Assembly: GCF_030580955.1 (NCBI RefSeq)
Contig: NZ_JAUQON010000013.1
Coordinates: 1 to 64,000 of the forward strand
Origin: Hymenobacter convexus
GTDB lineage: Bacteria; Bacteroidota; Bacteroidia; Cytophagales; Hymenobacteraceae
Reading direction: 5' to 3'
Length of the DNA stretch: 64,000 nt
Positions 36,422 to 44,953 of the stretch are shown here, piece by piece (positions within the stretch are counted from its first letter, which is position 1; the number at the start of each line of letters is the position of its first letter). A program made the translations under genes and the position numbers. The notes beneath the pieces are model-generated. The model saw only the letters and a list, made by a program, of their open reading frames with translations. It had not been told where the DNA came from and did no database searches.

Positions 36422-38923
36422 TTATAGCTTGTAGCCCAAGGTGGCCGAGAACGTGCGGGGCGCGATGGGGTTGATGCTGTTGTCGTCGTGCAGGTTGTAG
36501 CTCAGTTCGTTGAGCAGGTTGGCCATTTTGAAGCGCAGCGAAAACCGGTCGTACGAATAGCCCAGCGAGGCATCGAAGAGGAAGTAGTTGGGCACCGCAA
36601 TCAGCTGGAAGGCGTCGGCGCCCGTGGCCCAGGGGCGGCCGGTGGTGGGGTCGAGCAGGCGGGTGTTGCGGCCGCCTACCCGGTCGCCCACGTAGTAGGC
36701 CGTGAAGCCGGCGCTGAGGCCGCGCAGGGTGGCGTTGTTGGCAAATACGTTGGCGAAGCTGTAGAACAGGCTGGCGTTGGCCGTGTGGGCGGGGTTGTAG
36801 CGCAGGCGGCTGCCGTCTTCGTAAATGTTGCTCTTGGTGTAAGTGGTAGTGTTATAGCTGTAGCCGGCAATGAGCGAGATACCGTTGATGGGGCGGCTCT
36901 GCACGTCCACCTCCACGCCCTGACTCGTGACTTCGCCGGCCAGTTCCTGCGGGGCGGCCACTTTGCTGGTCAGAAAGCGCGGGTCGGTGGGCAGAATGGA
37001 CTGGGCCTGGTTGCTGTTGATGATGCGGTAGCCGGTCACGTTGGCCGATAGCGCGCCCTTGAACAGCTCGTTCTTGATGCCCACCTCGTACTGGTCGATG
37101 AGCGAAGGGGCCAGCGCCGCGCCCTGCTCGTCGAAGCCGGTATTGGGCGTGAAGGAGTTGGAGTAGGACGCAAACAGCGAAGTGGTTTTGAGGGGCTGGT
37201 ACACCAGGCCCAGACGCGGCGAGAAGGCGTTGTCGTATCGGCGGTTTTCCACTACGGTGGCGGCGTTGGTGGCGGGCAGCGTCAGGGCCGGGTAGGTGTA
37301 CACGTCGGTGGGGGTTTCCTGGTAGCTCCAGCGCACGCCGGCCAGCACCTTCACGTGGTCGAAGATGCTGATGAGGTCTTGGGCGTAGAAGCCGGCGCGG
37401 CGGGTGTTGCCCAGCGTGCGGGTGTTGTAGCGCAAGGCGTCGTAGCCGCTCACGGCACCTTTGGGCTGGCCCAACACGCGGCTTGGGTTCAGGATGTTGA
37501 CCGAGTCGTAAGCTTGGTTGATGAACGATACGGCGTTGGTGTTGTACTGGTCGGCGTCGGCGCCCACCAGCACCGTGTGGCCGATGCGGCCGGTGCGGAG
37601 TGTGCCCGTCAGGTCGATTTGGGCCAGGAAGTAGTTCTCGGCGGTTTGAGTGCGCTGCAGGTTGCGCAGCCAGTTGCCGTAGTTGCGGCCGGGCTTGATG
37701 ACGTTGGCCGTGGGGCGGGCGGCGCTTTTCAGCTCGTTGTCGTAGCGCTGGAACGAACCCACGGCCCGCACCTGCCAGGTGTCGTTCAGGCGCGAGGTGA
37801 GGGTGGCGGTGGCGCTGGTTTGGGTGGTGGCGTTGGTGGCGTCAGAAGTATTGAGGAAACGGCTGCGCGAGTCAAAAATCTGGTAGTTCACCGCCCCAAT
37901 GCCGTAGTCCGGCGTGCGGTTATCGCGCAGATAGTCGCCCTCAATAATCAGGTCGGTTTTGGGCGTGAGCTTGAACAGCAGCGAGGGGTTCACATACACG
38001 CGGTCGCTTTTCACGCCGTCGCGGTAGCTGTCGCCGCGCTCGTAGGTGCCGTTCAGGCGGAAGGCCACGGTCTGGCTCTGCCCCACGGCGCCGTACACGT
38101 CGAACTGCGGCTTCACGAAACCGTAGCTGCCCACGCGCAGCCCCACCGAGCCGCCGCGCTCAAACTGCGGCTTCTTGGTGACGAGGTTCAGAATGCCGCC
38201 GGCCGCCACGTTGCCATACAGGATGGCCGCGCTGCCTTTCAGCACCTCCATGCGCTCCAGGGAGCTTACTTCGGGCATGATGCCGTTGTTGAAACGCACG
38301 CCGTTTTTAAAGGTATTGTTGCTGGAAAAGGCGAAGCCGCGGCTGGCAATTTCCTCCTGGGTGCCGCCGGTGGTGCCCATCACATACACCCCGCTCACGT
38401 TGGCCAGCACGTCGCTCAGGCGCAGGGCCTGCTGCTGTTCCAGCACGGCGCGCTCAATGGTAACGGTGCTCTGCGGGTTGTCGAGGGGCGCGATGGGCAT
38501 TTTGCCGGCGCTCACCACGCGCTGGTTCAGGCTTTTGGCGCCGGTCACGGTCACTTCGCGCAGCTGCTGCTCGCCGGCAGCCAGGCGCACGGGCTGGGCC
38601 GCCACGCTTTGGCCGGGCTTCACTTCCACGGTCACTTCCTGCGGCGTGCAGCCCAGGCAGCTGATGGTGAGCACCTGCCAGCCGGCGGGCGCCAGCAGCC
38701 GGTAGCTGCCGTCGGGGCTGGAGCTCACGCCCAGGTCGGTGCCCTTCACTCGCACCGAAACCTGCTCGGCCGCCTGCCCATCAGCCAGCTCAATGCGGCC
38801 CGTCACCTCTCCCATCCGGCCGTGCCGCTTTTCGTGTGGGTGGTGCGGGGCACCGGTTTGAGCCTGGGAAACCACTGGCAGCAGAGAGCCAATCAACAGA
38901 AGAAGTAAGGGTGCTGAGCGCAT
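36422..38923 (-). CDS. TonB-dependent siderophore receptor
   Basis: An 833-residue outer-membrane receptor. Signal peptide (SQAQ, about 22), a His-rich stretch (PHHPHEKRHGR), a carboxypeptidase-regulatory-like beta domain (GEVTGRIELADG to about 115), plug domain about 140-260 (LSDVLANVSGVYV, ASRGFAFSSNN, RMEVLKGSAAILYGNVAAGGILNLVTKKP) and a 22-strand barrel ending FSATLGYKL. The plug motifs match FhuA/FpvA-type ferric-siderophore receptors. Downstream PepSY gene supports iron uptake. A promoter with an overlapping dyad lies upstream, suggesting iron-responsive control. Confidence 0.92.
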   Translation of the reverse strand: MRSAPLLLLLIGSLLPVVSQAQTGAPHHPHEKRHGRMGEVTGRIELADGQAAEQVSVRVKGTDLGVSSSPDGSYRLLAPAGWQVLTISCLGCTPQEVTVEVKPGQSVAAQPVRLAAGEQQLREVTVTGAKSLNQRVVSAGKMPIAPLDNPQSTVTIERAVLEQQQALRLSDVLANVSGVYVMGTTGGTQEEIASRGFAFSSNNTFKNGVRFNNGIMPEVSSLERMEVLKGSAAILYGNVAAGGILNLVTKKPQFERGGSVGLRVGSYGFVKPQFDVYGAVGQSQTVAFRLNGTYERGDSYRDGVKSDRVYVNPSLLFKLTPKTDLIIEGDYLRDNRTPDYGIGAVNYQIFDSRSRFLNTSDATNATTQTSATATLTSRLNDTWQVRAVGSFQRYDNELKSAARPTANVIKPGRNYGNWLRNLQRTQTAENYFLAQIDLTGTLRTGRIGHTVLVGADADQYNTNAVSFINQAYDSVNILNPSRVLGQPKGAVSGYDALRYNTRTLGNTRRAGFYAQDLISIFDHVKVLAGVRWSYQETPTDVYTYPALTLPATNAATVVENRRYDNAFSPRLGLVYQPLKTTSLFASYSNSFTPNTGFDEQGAALAPSLIDQYEVGIKNELFKGALSANVTGYRIINSNQAQSILPTDPRFLTSKVAAPQELAGEVTSQGVEVDVQSRPINGISLIAGYSYNTTTYTKSNIYEDGSRLRYNPAHTANASLFYSFANVFANNATLRGLSAGFTAYYVGDRVGGRNTRLLDPTTGRPWATGADAFQLIAVPNYFLFDASLGYSYDRFSLRFKMANLLNELSYNLHDDNSINPIAPRTFSATLGYKL

Positions 38924-38953
38924 AGCTTATTTAGACAGATTCAAAATATGACA

Positions 38954-38985
38954 CAAAGGTGGTCGCTATTTAGAATTGTTCCAAA
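38954..38985 (-). promoter_or_regulatory. candidate Bacteroidota promoter with operator dyad for the siderophore receptor
   Basis: On the minus strand, TTTG (38982-38985) is separated by 20 bases from CACCTTTG (38954-38961), close to the Bacteroidota sigma consensus TTTG-N19/20-TAnnTTTG. A 7-3-7 dyad TTTGGAA-CAA-TTCTAAA (38969-38985, 6 of 7 pairs) covers the -33 element. Position and gene function suggest a Fur- or DtxR-like iron repressor site. The start lies 31 bases downstream. Not tested. Confidence 0.45.
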
Positions 38986-39057
38986 TAAGAATGTCGAGAA
39001 TTTTCTTTGACTTGCCCGATTCCAAGCCGCTACCTCTATAACCTGTTGCCTATCAGC

Positions 39058-39089
39058 AAAAAGAGCCAGCTATACAGCTGGCTCTTTTT
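39058..39089. terminator. Rho-independent terminator
   Basis: AAAAAGAGCCAGCT pairs with AGCTGGCTCTTTTT around ATAC. It is downstream of the leftward LLM oxidoreductase gene (stop at 39150) and upstream of the receptor promoter. Confidence 0.88.
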
Positions 39090-39149
39090 CGATGAATCTT
39101 GCTTGAACGTCTTGGCTACTGGCCGTATTAGGAGCTTCAGAAGCGGCCA

Positions 39150-40199
39150 CTAAACGAGTTCAACCTCTTTCTTGGCGACGGTGGGCGTGAGTTCGAACGC
39201 CTCGGCCAGCAACTCGTAGGAGCGGCGGCGGTCCTCAAAATCAGCGGTGATGGTGACGGCGGTTATCTCATCCACACCGTAGTCGGCGGCCAGCTGGGTG
39301 AACTGGGCATGCACCTGCGCGGGCGTGCCGCTCACCACCCGGGCGCGGTTGTGCAGCAGGTGGGCCTGGTCTTCGGCGGTGAACTGGTAGCGGCGTACTT
39401 CCTCCACCGACGGAAACGAGCGGAATTCGCCCCGGTTGAAGCGAATAAGCTGCATGTCCAAGGCCTTGCGCAACTCCTGGGCTTTCTCCTCGGTGTCGGC
39501 GCAGAGGGTGAAGACGGCCACGTTGGCCAGCGGCTCGGCCAGCTCCGCCGAGGGGCGGAACCGTTCGCGGTAGGTGCGCACGGCCTGCGGGCCGCCCGTG
39601 CCGTTGATGAACTGGGCGAAGGAAAACGCCATGCCCAGGTGCGCCGCAAACAACCCGCTTTGGCCGCTGGAGCTCAGAATCCAGAGTTCCGGCGCGGTGG
39701 CCGACTGCGGAATGGCCATCACCCGTTCGTGGATGGTATCGGGCACTTTCTCGTCACGCAGGTAGGCCTGCAGGTCCATGAGCTGCTCTACGAAGTCCTT
39801 CTCGTTGAACTGGTTATTGGGATTGAGGGCGTAGGCCGTGAGGCGGTCGGCGCCGGGCGCGCGGCCCATGCCCAGGTCGATGCGGCCCGGAAACAGGCTT
39901 TCGAGCATGCGGAAGTTTTCGGCCACTTTCAGGGCGCTGTAGTGCGGCAGCATGATGCCCCCCGAGCCCAGCCGCAGGTGCTGCGTATGGTTGCCGAGGT
40001 GGGCCAGCAGCACTTCGGGCGTCGAGCCGGCCAGGGTGTTGGTGTTGTGGTGCTCGCTCACCCAGAAGCGGGTGTAGCCGAGGCGGTCGGCCAGTTTGGC
40101 CAGCTCTACGGTTTCGAGCAGGGCCTGGCGCGGCGTGGCGCCCGGCCGGATGGGCGACTGGTCGAGCACGTTGAGGCGAAGTTTGGGGGAGGTAGTCAT
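39150..40199 (-). CDS. LLM class flavin-dependent oxidoreductase (luciferase-like)
   Basis: A 349-residue TIM-barrel FMN-dependent monooxygenase-like protein. RLNVLDQSPIRPG at the start, WVSEHHNTNTLAGSTPEVLLAHL, LRLGSGGIMLPHYSALKVAENFRML, and ELWILSSSGQSGLFAA are typical of the MsnO8/YhbW subgroup. Substrate unknown. Met at 40199 (MTTSPKLRLNV) is the conserved start. Divergent from the dienelactone hydrolase. Confidence 0.9.
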   Translation of the reverse strand: MTTSPKLRLNVLDQSPIRPGATPRQALLETVELAKLADRLGYTRFWVSEHHNTNTLAGSTPEVLLAHLGNHTQHLRLGSGGIMLPHYSALKVAENFRMLESLFPGRIDLGMGRAPGADRLTAYALNPNNQFNEKDFVEQLMDLQAYLRDEKVPDTIHERVMAIPQSATAPELWILSSSGQSGLFAAHLGMAFSFAQFINGTGGPQAVRTYRERFRPSAELAEPLANVAVFTLCADTEEKAQELRKALDMQLIRFNRGEFRSFPSVEEVRRYQFTAEDQAHLLHNRARVVSGTPAQVHAQFTQLAADYGVDEITAVTITADFEDRRRSYELLAEAFELTPTVAKKEVELV

Positions 40200-40344
40200 A
40201 GGATGGAGAGGATACAGGCTGCACAAACCACTTACGGGGTTATCCGGTTCGAGGCCGGCCGGCGGCATGCCCGGCCGCGCGCAGGATGAACATTTGCCGC
40301 TTTGGCTGTTACGCACCCGACCTTTTATCCACTCCCTTTTTATA

Positions 40345-41058
40345 ATGAGCGACCAGAACAACGTCATCATCCCCGTGGCCGATGGCACCGAGATGCACGC
40401 CTACTCGGCTTTCCCCAGCAACACGGGCCCGGTGCCGGGCATCCTGCTGTTGCAGGAAGCCTTTGGCGTGAACCAGCACATCCGCAACGTGGCCGACCGC
40501 CTGGCCGCCGCCGGCTACGCCGTCGTCGCCCCCGAGCTGTTCCACCGCACGGCCGCGCCGGGGCTGGAAATCGCCTATTCGGATTTCAACACCGTGGCCG
40601 CGCCGCACTTTCAGGCCATCACGGTGGAGGGCCTGACCGCCGACCTGCAGGCCGCCCACGCCTGGCTCACCAGCCAGCCGCTGGTGATGGCCGATAAAAT
40701 CGGCAGCATCGGCTTTTGCCTGGGCGGGCGCGTGTCGTTTCTGGCCAACGCGGTGCTGCCGCTGGCGGCCGGCATCTCCTACTACGGTGGCGGCACCCAT
40801 CTGCTCAAAGACCGCGCTGCCGACCTGCACGCGCCGCACCTCTTCTTCTGGGGCGGCCTCGATGCACACATCAAAAAAGAGCACATTGCCGAAGTTACGG
40901 ACGCCGTGGAAGCAGTTGGCAAGCCCTACATCAACACCGTCATCTCCTACGCCGACCACGGCTTCAACTGCGACGAGCGGCCGAGCTACCATCCGCAAGC
41001 CGCCGCCGAAGCCTGGGCGCTGACGCTGGCCTTTTTCAAGGAGAAGCTGGGGGCGTAG
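40345..41058 (+). CDS. dienelactone hydrolase family protein
   Basis: A 237-residue cytosolic alpha/beta-hydrolase. The triad Cys125 (GFCLGGR), Asp173 (GGLDAHI) and His205 (YADHGFN) is the dienelactone hydrolase type, with Glu38 (LLLQEAFG) also conserved. No aromatic-degradation genes are near, so a general ester or lactone substrate is likely. Met at 40345 (MSDQNNVIIP) is preferred; the longer open frame overlaps the divergent LLM gene. A family A repeat follows. Confidence 0.9.
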   Translation: MSDQNNVIIPVADGTEMHAYSAFPSNTGPVPGILLLQEAFGVNQHIRNVADRLAAAGYAVVAPELFHRTAAPGLEIAYSDFNTVAAPHFQAITVEGLTADLQAAHAWLTSQPLVMADKIGSIGFCLGGRVSFLANAVLPLAAGISYYGGGTHLLKDRAADLHAPHLFFWGGLDAHIKKEHIAEVTDAVEAVGKPYINTVISYADHGFNCDERPSYHPQAAAEAWALTLAFFKEKLGA

Positions 41059-41084
41059 GTTTCGGTTATTCTCAACAGAGGAAG

Positions 41085-41175
41085 CGTCCTGCTGAGCGTC
41101 GCCGAAGCATCTCTACCGCAATAGCAAATAATTACTTGCGCAGTAGAGATGCTTCGGCGGCGCTCAGCAGGACGT
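41085..41175. repeat. REP-like inverted repeat, family A, copy 7
   Basis: CGTCCTGCTGAGCGTCGCCG at 41085 pairs with CGGCGGCGCTCAGCAGGACG ending at 41175. CCTGCTGAG replaces CATGCTGAG in both arms, so the change is compensated. Confidence 0.9.
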
Positions 41176-41200
41176 TCTTTTTTGCAGTCGACAACCCGCT

Positions 41201-42232
41201 TCAGGCCGCAACAGCTGCCTCCTTTGCTGCCGTTTGCCGCCCCATGTACTGCGCCATGCTGCTGGCCAGAATGATTTGCAGGGCATGATACAGCATCAGT
41301 GGCAAGAGAATAAGTCCGGTAGCCGCGCTGGCGGGAAAGAGCAGACTGGCCATCACGCTGCCGTGCACCAATGACTTCTTCGACCCGCAGAATACGGCCA
41401 CAATCTGGTCGGCGCGCGGGAAGTGCAAGGCCCGGCTCAGGCCCCAGATAATGCCGAACGCCGCTATATAAAGCGCCACCATGCCCGCGCTGAGCTTCAC
41501 AATATCGGCCAGGCCAAAGCGGCTGAAGATGCCTTCGGCGAAGGAATCGCAGAAAGCGGTGAAAACGATGAGCAGGATGGTTACCTGGTCGAACACGCGC
41601 AGGCCGGCTTTGCGCTGCTCCACAAACGCATTGAAACGGGAATGCAGCAGCACCCCCGCCCCCACCGGCAGCACCACCTGCCACAGCAGCTGCATGGCCA
41701 GTCCCCACAGCTGCCCGCCCCCTGTGCCGGTATGCAAAAACAAGCTTGTGAGCAACGGCGTGAGCAAGATGCCCAGCAAGCTGGAAAGGCTAGCGTTGAA
41801 AATGGCGGCCGGCAGGTTGCCGCCCGCAATGCTCACCATCACCACCGACGTGGAAACGGTGCTGGGCAGCGCGCACAGAAAGAAGATGCTTTGCCACAGC
41901 AAAACCCCGCTTTCGCTGCTAAAAAACGGGCGCACCAGCAGCGCCAGCACCGGAAACAGCACAAACGTGGCCACCTGCACCAGCACGTGCAGCCGCCAGT
42001 TGCGCATGCCGGCGCGCATCTTTTCCACGCTCAGTTTCAGGCCATAGAAAAAGAAAACCAGTGCCACGCCCACCGTGGTAATGGTGTGCCACGGCACCGG
42101 GCTGGCCTTGCTGCCCAGGCCGGGCTGGAAGTAGGCCAGCGCCACCACGCCAATAAGCGCCAGCAAAAACCAATCGAGGCCGGCGCGGGATAATAAAGCC
42201 ACCAAACGGCTGGGAGCAGAAGGTTGATTCAT
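41201..42232 (-). CDS. bile acid:sodium symporter family (BASS) transporter
   Basis: A 343-residue inner-membrane protein with about ten helices. YFFYGLKLS-like segment (VFFFYGLKLSVEKM), SIFFLCALPSTVSTSVVMVSIAGGN, and the core crossover helix region VFCGSKKSLVHGSVMA match the YfeH/SLC10A7-like branch of the BASS fold. Substrate is unknown; bile acid transport is not implied in a free-living bacterium. Confidence 0.9.
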   Translation of the reverse strand: MNQPSAPSRLVALLSRAGLDWFLLALIGVVALAYFQPGLGSKASPVPWHTITTVGVALVFFFYGLKLSVEKMRAGMRNWRLHVLVQVATFVLFPVLALLVRPFFSSESGVLLWQSIFFLCALPSTVSTSVVMVSIAGGNLPAAIFNASLSSLLGILLTPLLTSLFLHTGTGGGQLWGLAMQLLWQVVLPVGAGVLLHSRFNAFVEQRKAGLRVFDQVTILLIVFTAFCDSFAEGIFSRFGLADIVKLSAGMVALYIAAFGIIWGLSRALHFPRADQIVAVFCGSKKSLVHGSVMASLLFPASAATGLILLPLMLYHALQIILASSMAQYMGRQTAAKEAAVAA

Positions 42233-42287
42233 GCCTTAGCATACGCCTGCGGGCGCTTTGGTGGCCGAAACCGGAAGCGTGGGGCAT

Positions 42288-42322
42288 GAAAAAGCGCCGG
42301 GCTTGGCGGCCGGCGCTTTTTG
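42288..42322. terminator. GC-rich Rho-independent terminator
   Basis: AAAAAGCGCCGG pairs with CCGGCGCTTTTT, with an inner GGCTTGGCGG loop. It lies between the BASS gene start side and the next repeat; on the minus strand it is placed to end transcription coming from the small periplasmic protein gene. Confidence 0.8.
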
Positions 42323-42349
42323 TTTGCGGAAGTTGACTTATTTAGATGC

Positions 42350-42452
42350 CTGTCATCCTGAGCGCAGCGAAGGACCTTATCACGTCAGAACAATGGTAGT
42401 ATTTCCATCGGCGCTAACGTGATAAGGTCCTTCGCTGCGCTCAGGATGACAG
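42350..42452. repeat. REP-like inverted repeat, family A (CATCCTGAG variant), copy 8
   Basis: CTGTCATCCTGAGCGCAGCG at 42350 pairs with the complement ending at 42452, and the inner arms CTTATCACGT/ACGTGATAAG extend the pairing to 36 bases. Confidence 0.92.
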
Positions 42453-42471
42453 ACGTTCCATCACAGTACTC

Positions 42472-42996
42472 TTACTGGTCGCCGGCGCCGCCACCGCCCA
42501 GGCCGGGGGGCGGGGTGCCCTGCACGCCCTGCACGCTGGGCACGCCCATTTTCTCCTCGCGCTTGCGCTGGTATTTGTCGAACTGGGCCGGGGTCAGCAC
42601 ATCTTTGATAGCCGCGAGGCGGGAACTGCTCACCGTTTCGACCACGCCGGCCAGCTTGCGCGGGTCGGCCTTGTAGCGCAGGTGCGCCGATTCCACGGCG
42701 TCGATGCTGCGGCGGTTGATGGCCCTGACTTTTTCGGTTTGCTGGGGGTTGAGGCCCAGGTTTTTCTGCATGTTGGCCGTGAGGGCATTGGTTTTGGCGT
42801 CGACCACGGCCGCGTCGGCCACGGGCGCGGGGGCTTCGTCCTCGGCCGGGCGGGCGGGGGTGCGCGTTTTGGTTTTAAGGCTGGGCTGGCCGGCGGTTTT
42901 GGTTTTGGCTTTCACCACGGAGTGGGCCGGCGCCTGGGCCAGCACGGCCGGCGCAGCGGCCACGGCCAGCAGCGACGAGAGCAAAATAACTTTCAT
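42472..42996 (-). CDS. small periplasmic protein, LTXXQ-like
   Basis: A 174-residue exported protein: signal peptide about 1-20 (AVLAQ), a Lys/Thr/Pro-rich linker to about 65, a helical part (LGLNPQQTEKVRAINRRSIDAVE and LTPAQFDKYQRKREEKM) that resembles the paired LTxxQ-type helices of Spy-like proteins, and a Gly/Pro-rich tail (TPPPGLGGGGAG). Met at 42996 is preferred because it begins the leader. No partner gene nearby. Confidence 0.7.
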   Translation of the reverse strand: MKVILLSSLLAVAAAPAVLAQAPAHSVVKAKTKTAGQPSLKTKTRTPARPAEDEAPAPVADAAVVDAKTNALTANMQKNLGLNPQQTEKVRAINRRSIDAVESAHLRYKADPRKLAGVVETVSSSRLAAIKDVLTPAQFDKYQRKREEKMGVPSVQGVQGTPPPGLGGGGAGDQ

Positions 42997-43182
42997 GGGA
43001 AACTTGGGTGGAAACACGGGCACAGAAAAAGGGGCGCTAAGGCGGAGTAAATATCGGCGAAAAAGCCCGCTCTTTCAGCCTTTAACACCTCGCCAACCAT
43101 GTTTCGTGCCAGAGCTGCCCGAAAATCGGGCTCCGGTTCCGCGTCTGTGCAACCTTTCGGCCCGGTTTGGCATACAACCGCC

Positions 43183-44229
43183 ATGAAACAGAACAAGCGT
43201 ACTTCTTCGAAGAACTGGCTGCTGGCCGCCGGGCTCGGCGTGGCGGCCCTGGGCGCCACTCTCTGGGGCAACCGCCGCGGCTCCTACGACCTCAGCCGGC
43301 GCGTGGTGCTCATCACCGGCGGCTCGCGCGGGCTGGGCCTGGTGCTGGCCCGCCAGGCCGTGGCCGAAGGCGCCCGTGTGGCCATCTGCGCCCGCGACGA
43401 AGCCGAGCTGGCCCGCGCCCGCCAGGATTTGCTCATGGCCGGGGCTGCCGAAGCCGACGTCCTCACTCTGGCCCGCGACATCACCAACGAAGTGGAAGTG
43501 CGCACCATGGTGGCCGAAGTCGAAACCCGCCTCGGCCCGGTCGATGTGCTCATCAACAACGCCGGCATCATCACGGCCGGCCCGCTCGACAACATGGACG
43601 TGCGCGACTTTGAAGACTCGATGGCCGTGCATTTCTGGGCGCCGCTGCACGCCATGCAGGCCGTGTTGCCCAGCATGCGCCGCCGGGGCGTGGGCCGCAT
43701 TGTCAACATCTCCTCACTGGGCGGCAAAGTGGCCCTGCCGCACATGGCGCCCTACAGCGCCAGCAAATTCGCGCTGGTGGGCCTTTCCGAAGGCTTCCGA
43801 GCCGAGTTGCGGCAGCACGGCGTGTCCGTGACGACGGTGTGCCCCGGCCTGCTGCGCACCGGCAGCGCCGACCACGCCATGGTGAAGGGCCAGCACGAAA
43901 AGGAATTTGCCTGGTTCAGCATCGCCGATTCGCTGCCCGGCTTCACGCTCAGCGCCGAGCAGGCCGCCCGCCAAATCTGGAACGCCTGCCGCCGCGGCGA
44001 CGGCGAAATCATTCTCTCGCTGCCGGCCAAGTTCCTGGCCGCCTTCCATGGCTTGCTGCCCGGCACCACCACCGACATCCTGAGCTGGATGAACCGCGCC
44101 CTGCCTGCCACCGGCGAAAGCCCGGCCGCCAACGTGCGCCGCACCGGCTTTGAAAGCGAATCGGACCTCACCCGCTCGCCGCTCACCGCCCTCAACCGCA
44201 AAGCGGCGGCGAAGAACAACGAGGTGTAG
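43183..44229 (+). CDS. membrane-anchored short-chain dehydrogenase/reductase
   Basis: A 348-residue SDR. An N-terminal helix (about 10-28, LLAAGLGVAALGATLW) should anchor it to the inner membrane. The Rossmann core has the cofactor loop LITGGSRGLGLVLA, the NNAG motif (VLINNAGIIT), catalytic Ser (NISSLGG), and YSASK with Tyr and Lys. Arg after the first strand (ICARDEAEL) suggests NADP preference. It has a C-terminal extension of about 80 residues. Substrate unknown. Met at 43183 (MKQNKRTSSK) precedes the anchor. Confidence 0.88.
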   Translation: MKQNKRTSSKNWLLAAGLGVAALGATLWGNRRGSYDLSRRVVLITGGSRGLGLVLARQAVAEGARVAICARDEAELARARQDLLMAGAAEADVLTLARDITNEVEVRTMVAEVETRLGPVDVLINNAGIITAGPLDNMDVRDFEDSMAVHFWAPLHAMQAVLPSMRRRGVGRIVNISSLGGKVALPHMAPYSASKFALVGLSEGFRAELRQHGVSVTTVCPGLLRTGSADHAMVKGQHEKEFAWFSIADSLPGFTLSAEQAARQIWNACRRGDGEIILSLPAKFLAAFHGLLPGTTTDILSWMNRALPATGESPAANVRRTGFESESDLTRSPLTALNRKAAAKNNEV

Positions 44230-44254
44230 CGCGCGTGTTAAGTAAGATAAAGCC

Positions 44255-44287
44255 CAAAGGCCCCGATTGTCTAAATCGGGGCCTTTG
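44255..44287. terminator. bidirectional Rho-independent terminator
   Basis: CAAAGGCCCCGATT pairs exactly with AATCGGGGCCTTTG around GTCTA. It separates the convergent SDR and small basic protein genes. Confidence 0.9.
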
Positions 44288-44292
44288 AGGTT

Positions 44293-44544
44293 TTACAGCG
44301 TGCCGCGGCGCTTGCTGCTACCGCCCACTTTAGCACCCGAAATCTTGGTTTGGCGCTTGCTGTGAATGCCCAGGAAGCCGTTGTGGAACAGGCCGTGGTG
44401 CCCGTAGCGCCGGTAAATCGGGCGGTGATTGCCGGGCATTATTTTACGATTGGGATTGCGGGAAACGCTGGCAGAAGCAGCGGGAACATTGGCGGTGGTC
44501 AATAAGCTCAGCAGGCCAACAAGCACAAGAACGTTGCGGAACAT
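44293..44544 (-). CDS. small secreted basic protein
   Basis: An 83-residue protein with a signal peptide (MFRNVLVLVGLLSLLTTAN, cleaved near ASAS) and a mature part rich in His, Arg, Lys and Gly (HRPIYRRYGHHGLFHNG, GSSKRRGTL). Short His/Arg-rich exported proteins of this kind are frequent in Hymenobacter-like genomes but have no assigned role. Met at 44544 is chosen because the upstream frame lacks a leader-like arrangement. Confidence 0.65.
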   Translation of the reverse strand: MFRNVLVLVGLLSLLTTANVPAASASVSRNPNRKIMPGNHRPIYRRYGHHGLFHNGFLGIHSKRQTKISGAKVGGSSKRRGTL

Positions 44545-44953
44545 AGGAATGGGATTAGAGAATAAAAAGAATAATCCGGGCAACCAGAAGCGCCCATCTG
44601 CAGCATGTCGCTTCTGGTGTACTAACCCGCCCCGCGGCAGAAATATTGCCGCTGCCGCTAAAGCAATCGACCAAATAGGCAATTCACTCGTCCAAATCCC
44701 GCAACTTATTCTCTCATCCCGAAGTCATTCATTTATAATTATCAACTTAACTATCAACCAGTTCTTCACCTGACATATTCTCAAATCTGAATTATCGATG
44801 TTGTCTTCAAAAAAATTTGAAAAAAATTGATTGAAACGTCCGTCGCAATTATTAATTGTTTCCGAAGTGCAAAAAAAGCTCCTTTTTTTCTCGTGCGAAT
44901 AATGCAATAAACCCCGGCACGTCGCCAATGCATGTCGCGTTGCATCTTGCGCC
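44545..44953. other. AT-rich divergent intergenic region
   Basis: Between the leftward small basic protein and the rightward Lgt-like gene. It is much more AT-rich than its surroundings, with A tracts near 44810-44830 and T tracts near 44880-44895. It should carry both promoters. No gene, repeat or RNA was recognised. Confidence 0.6.
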
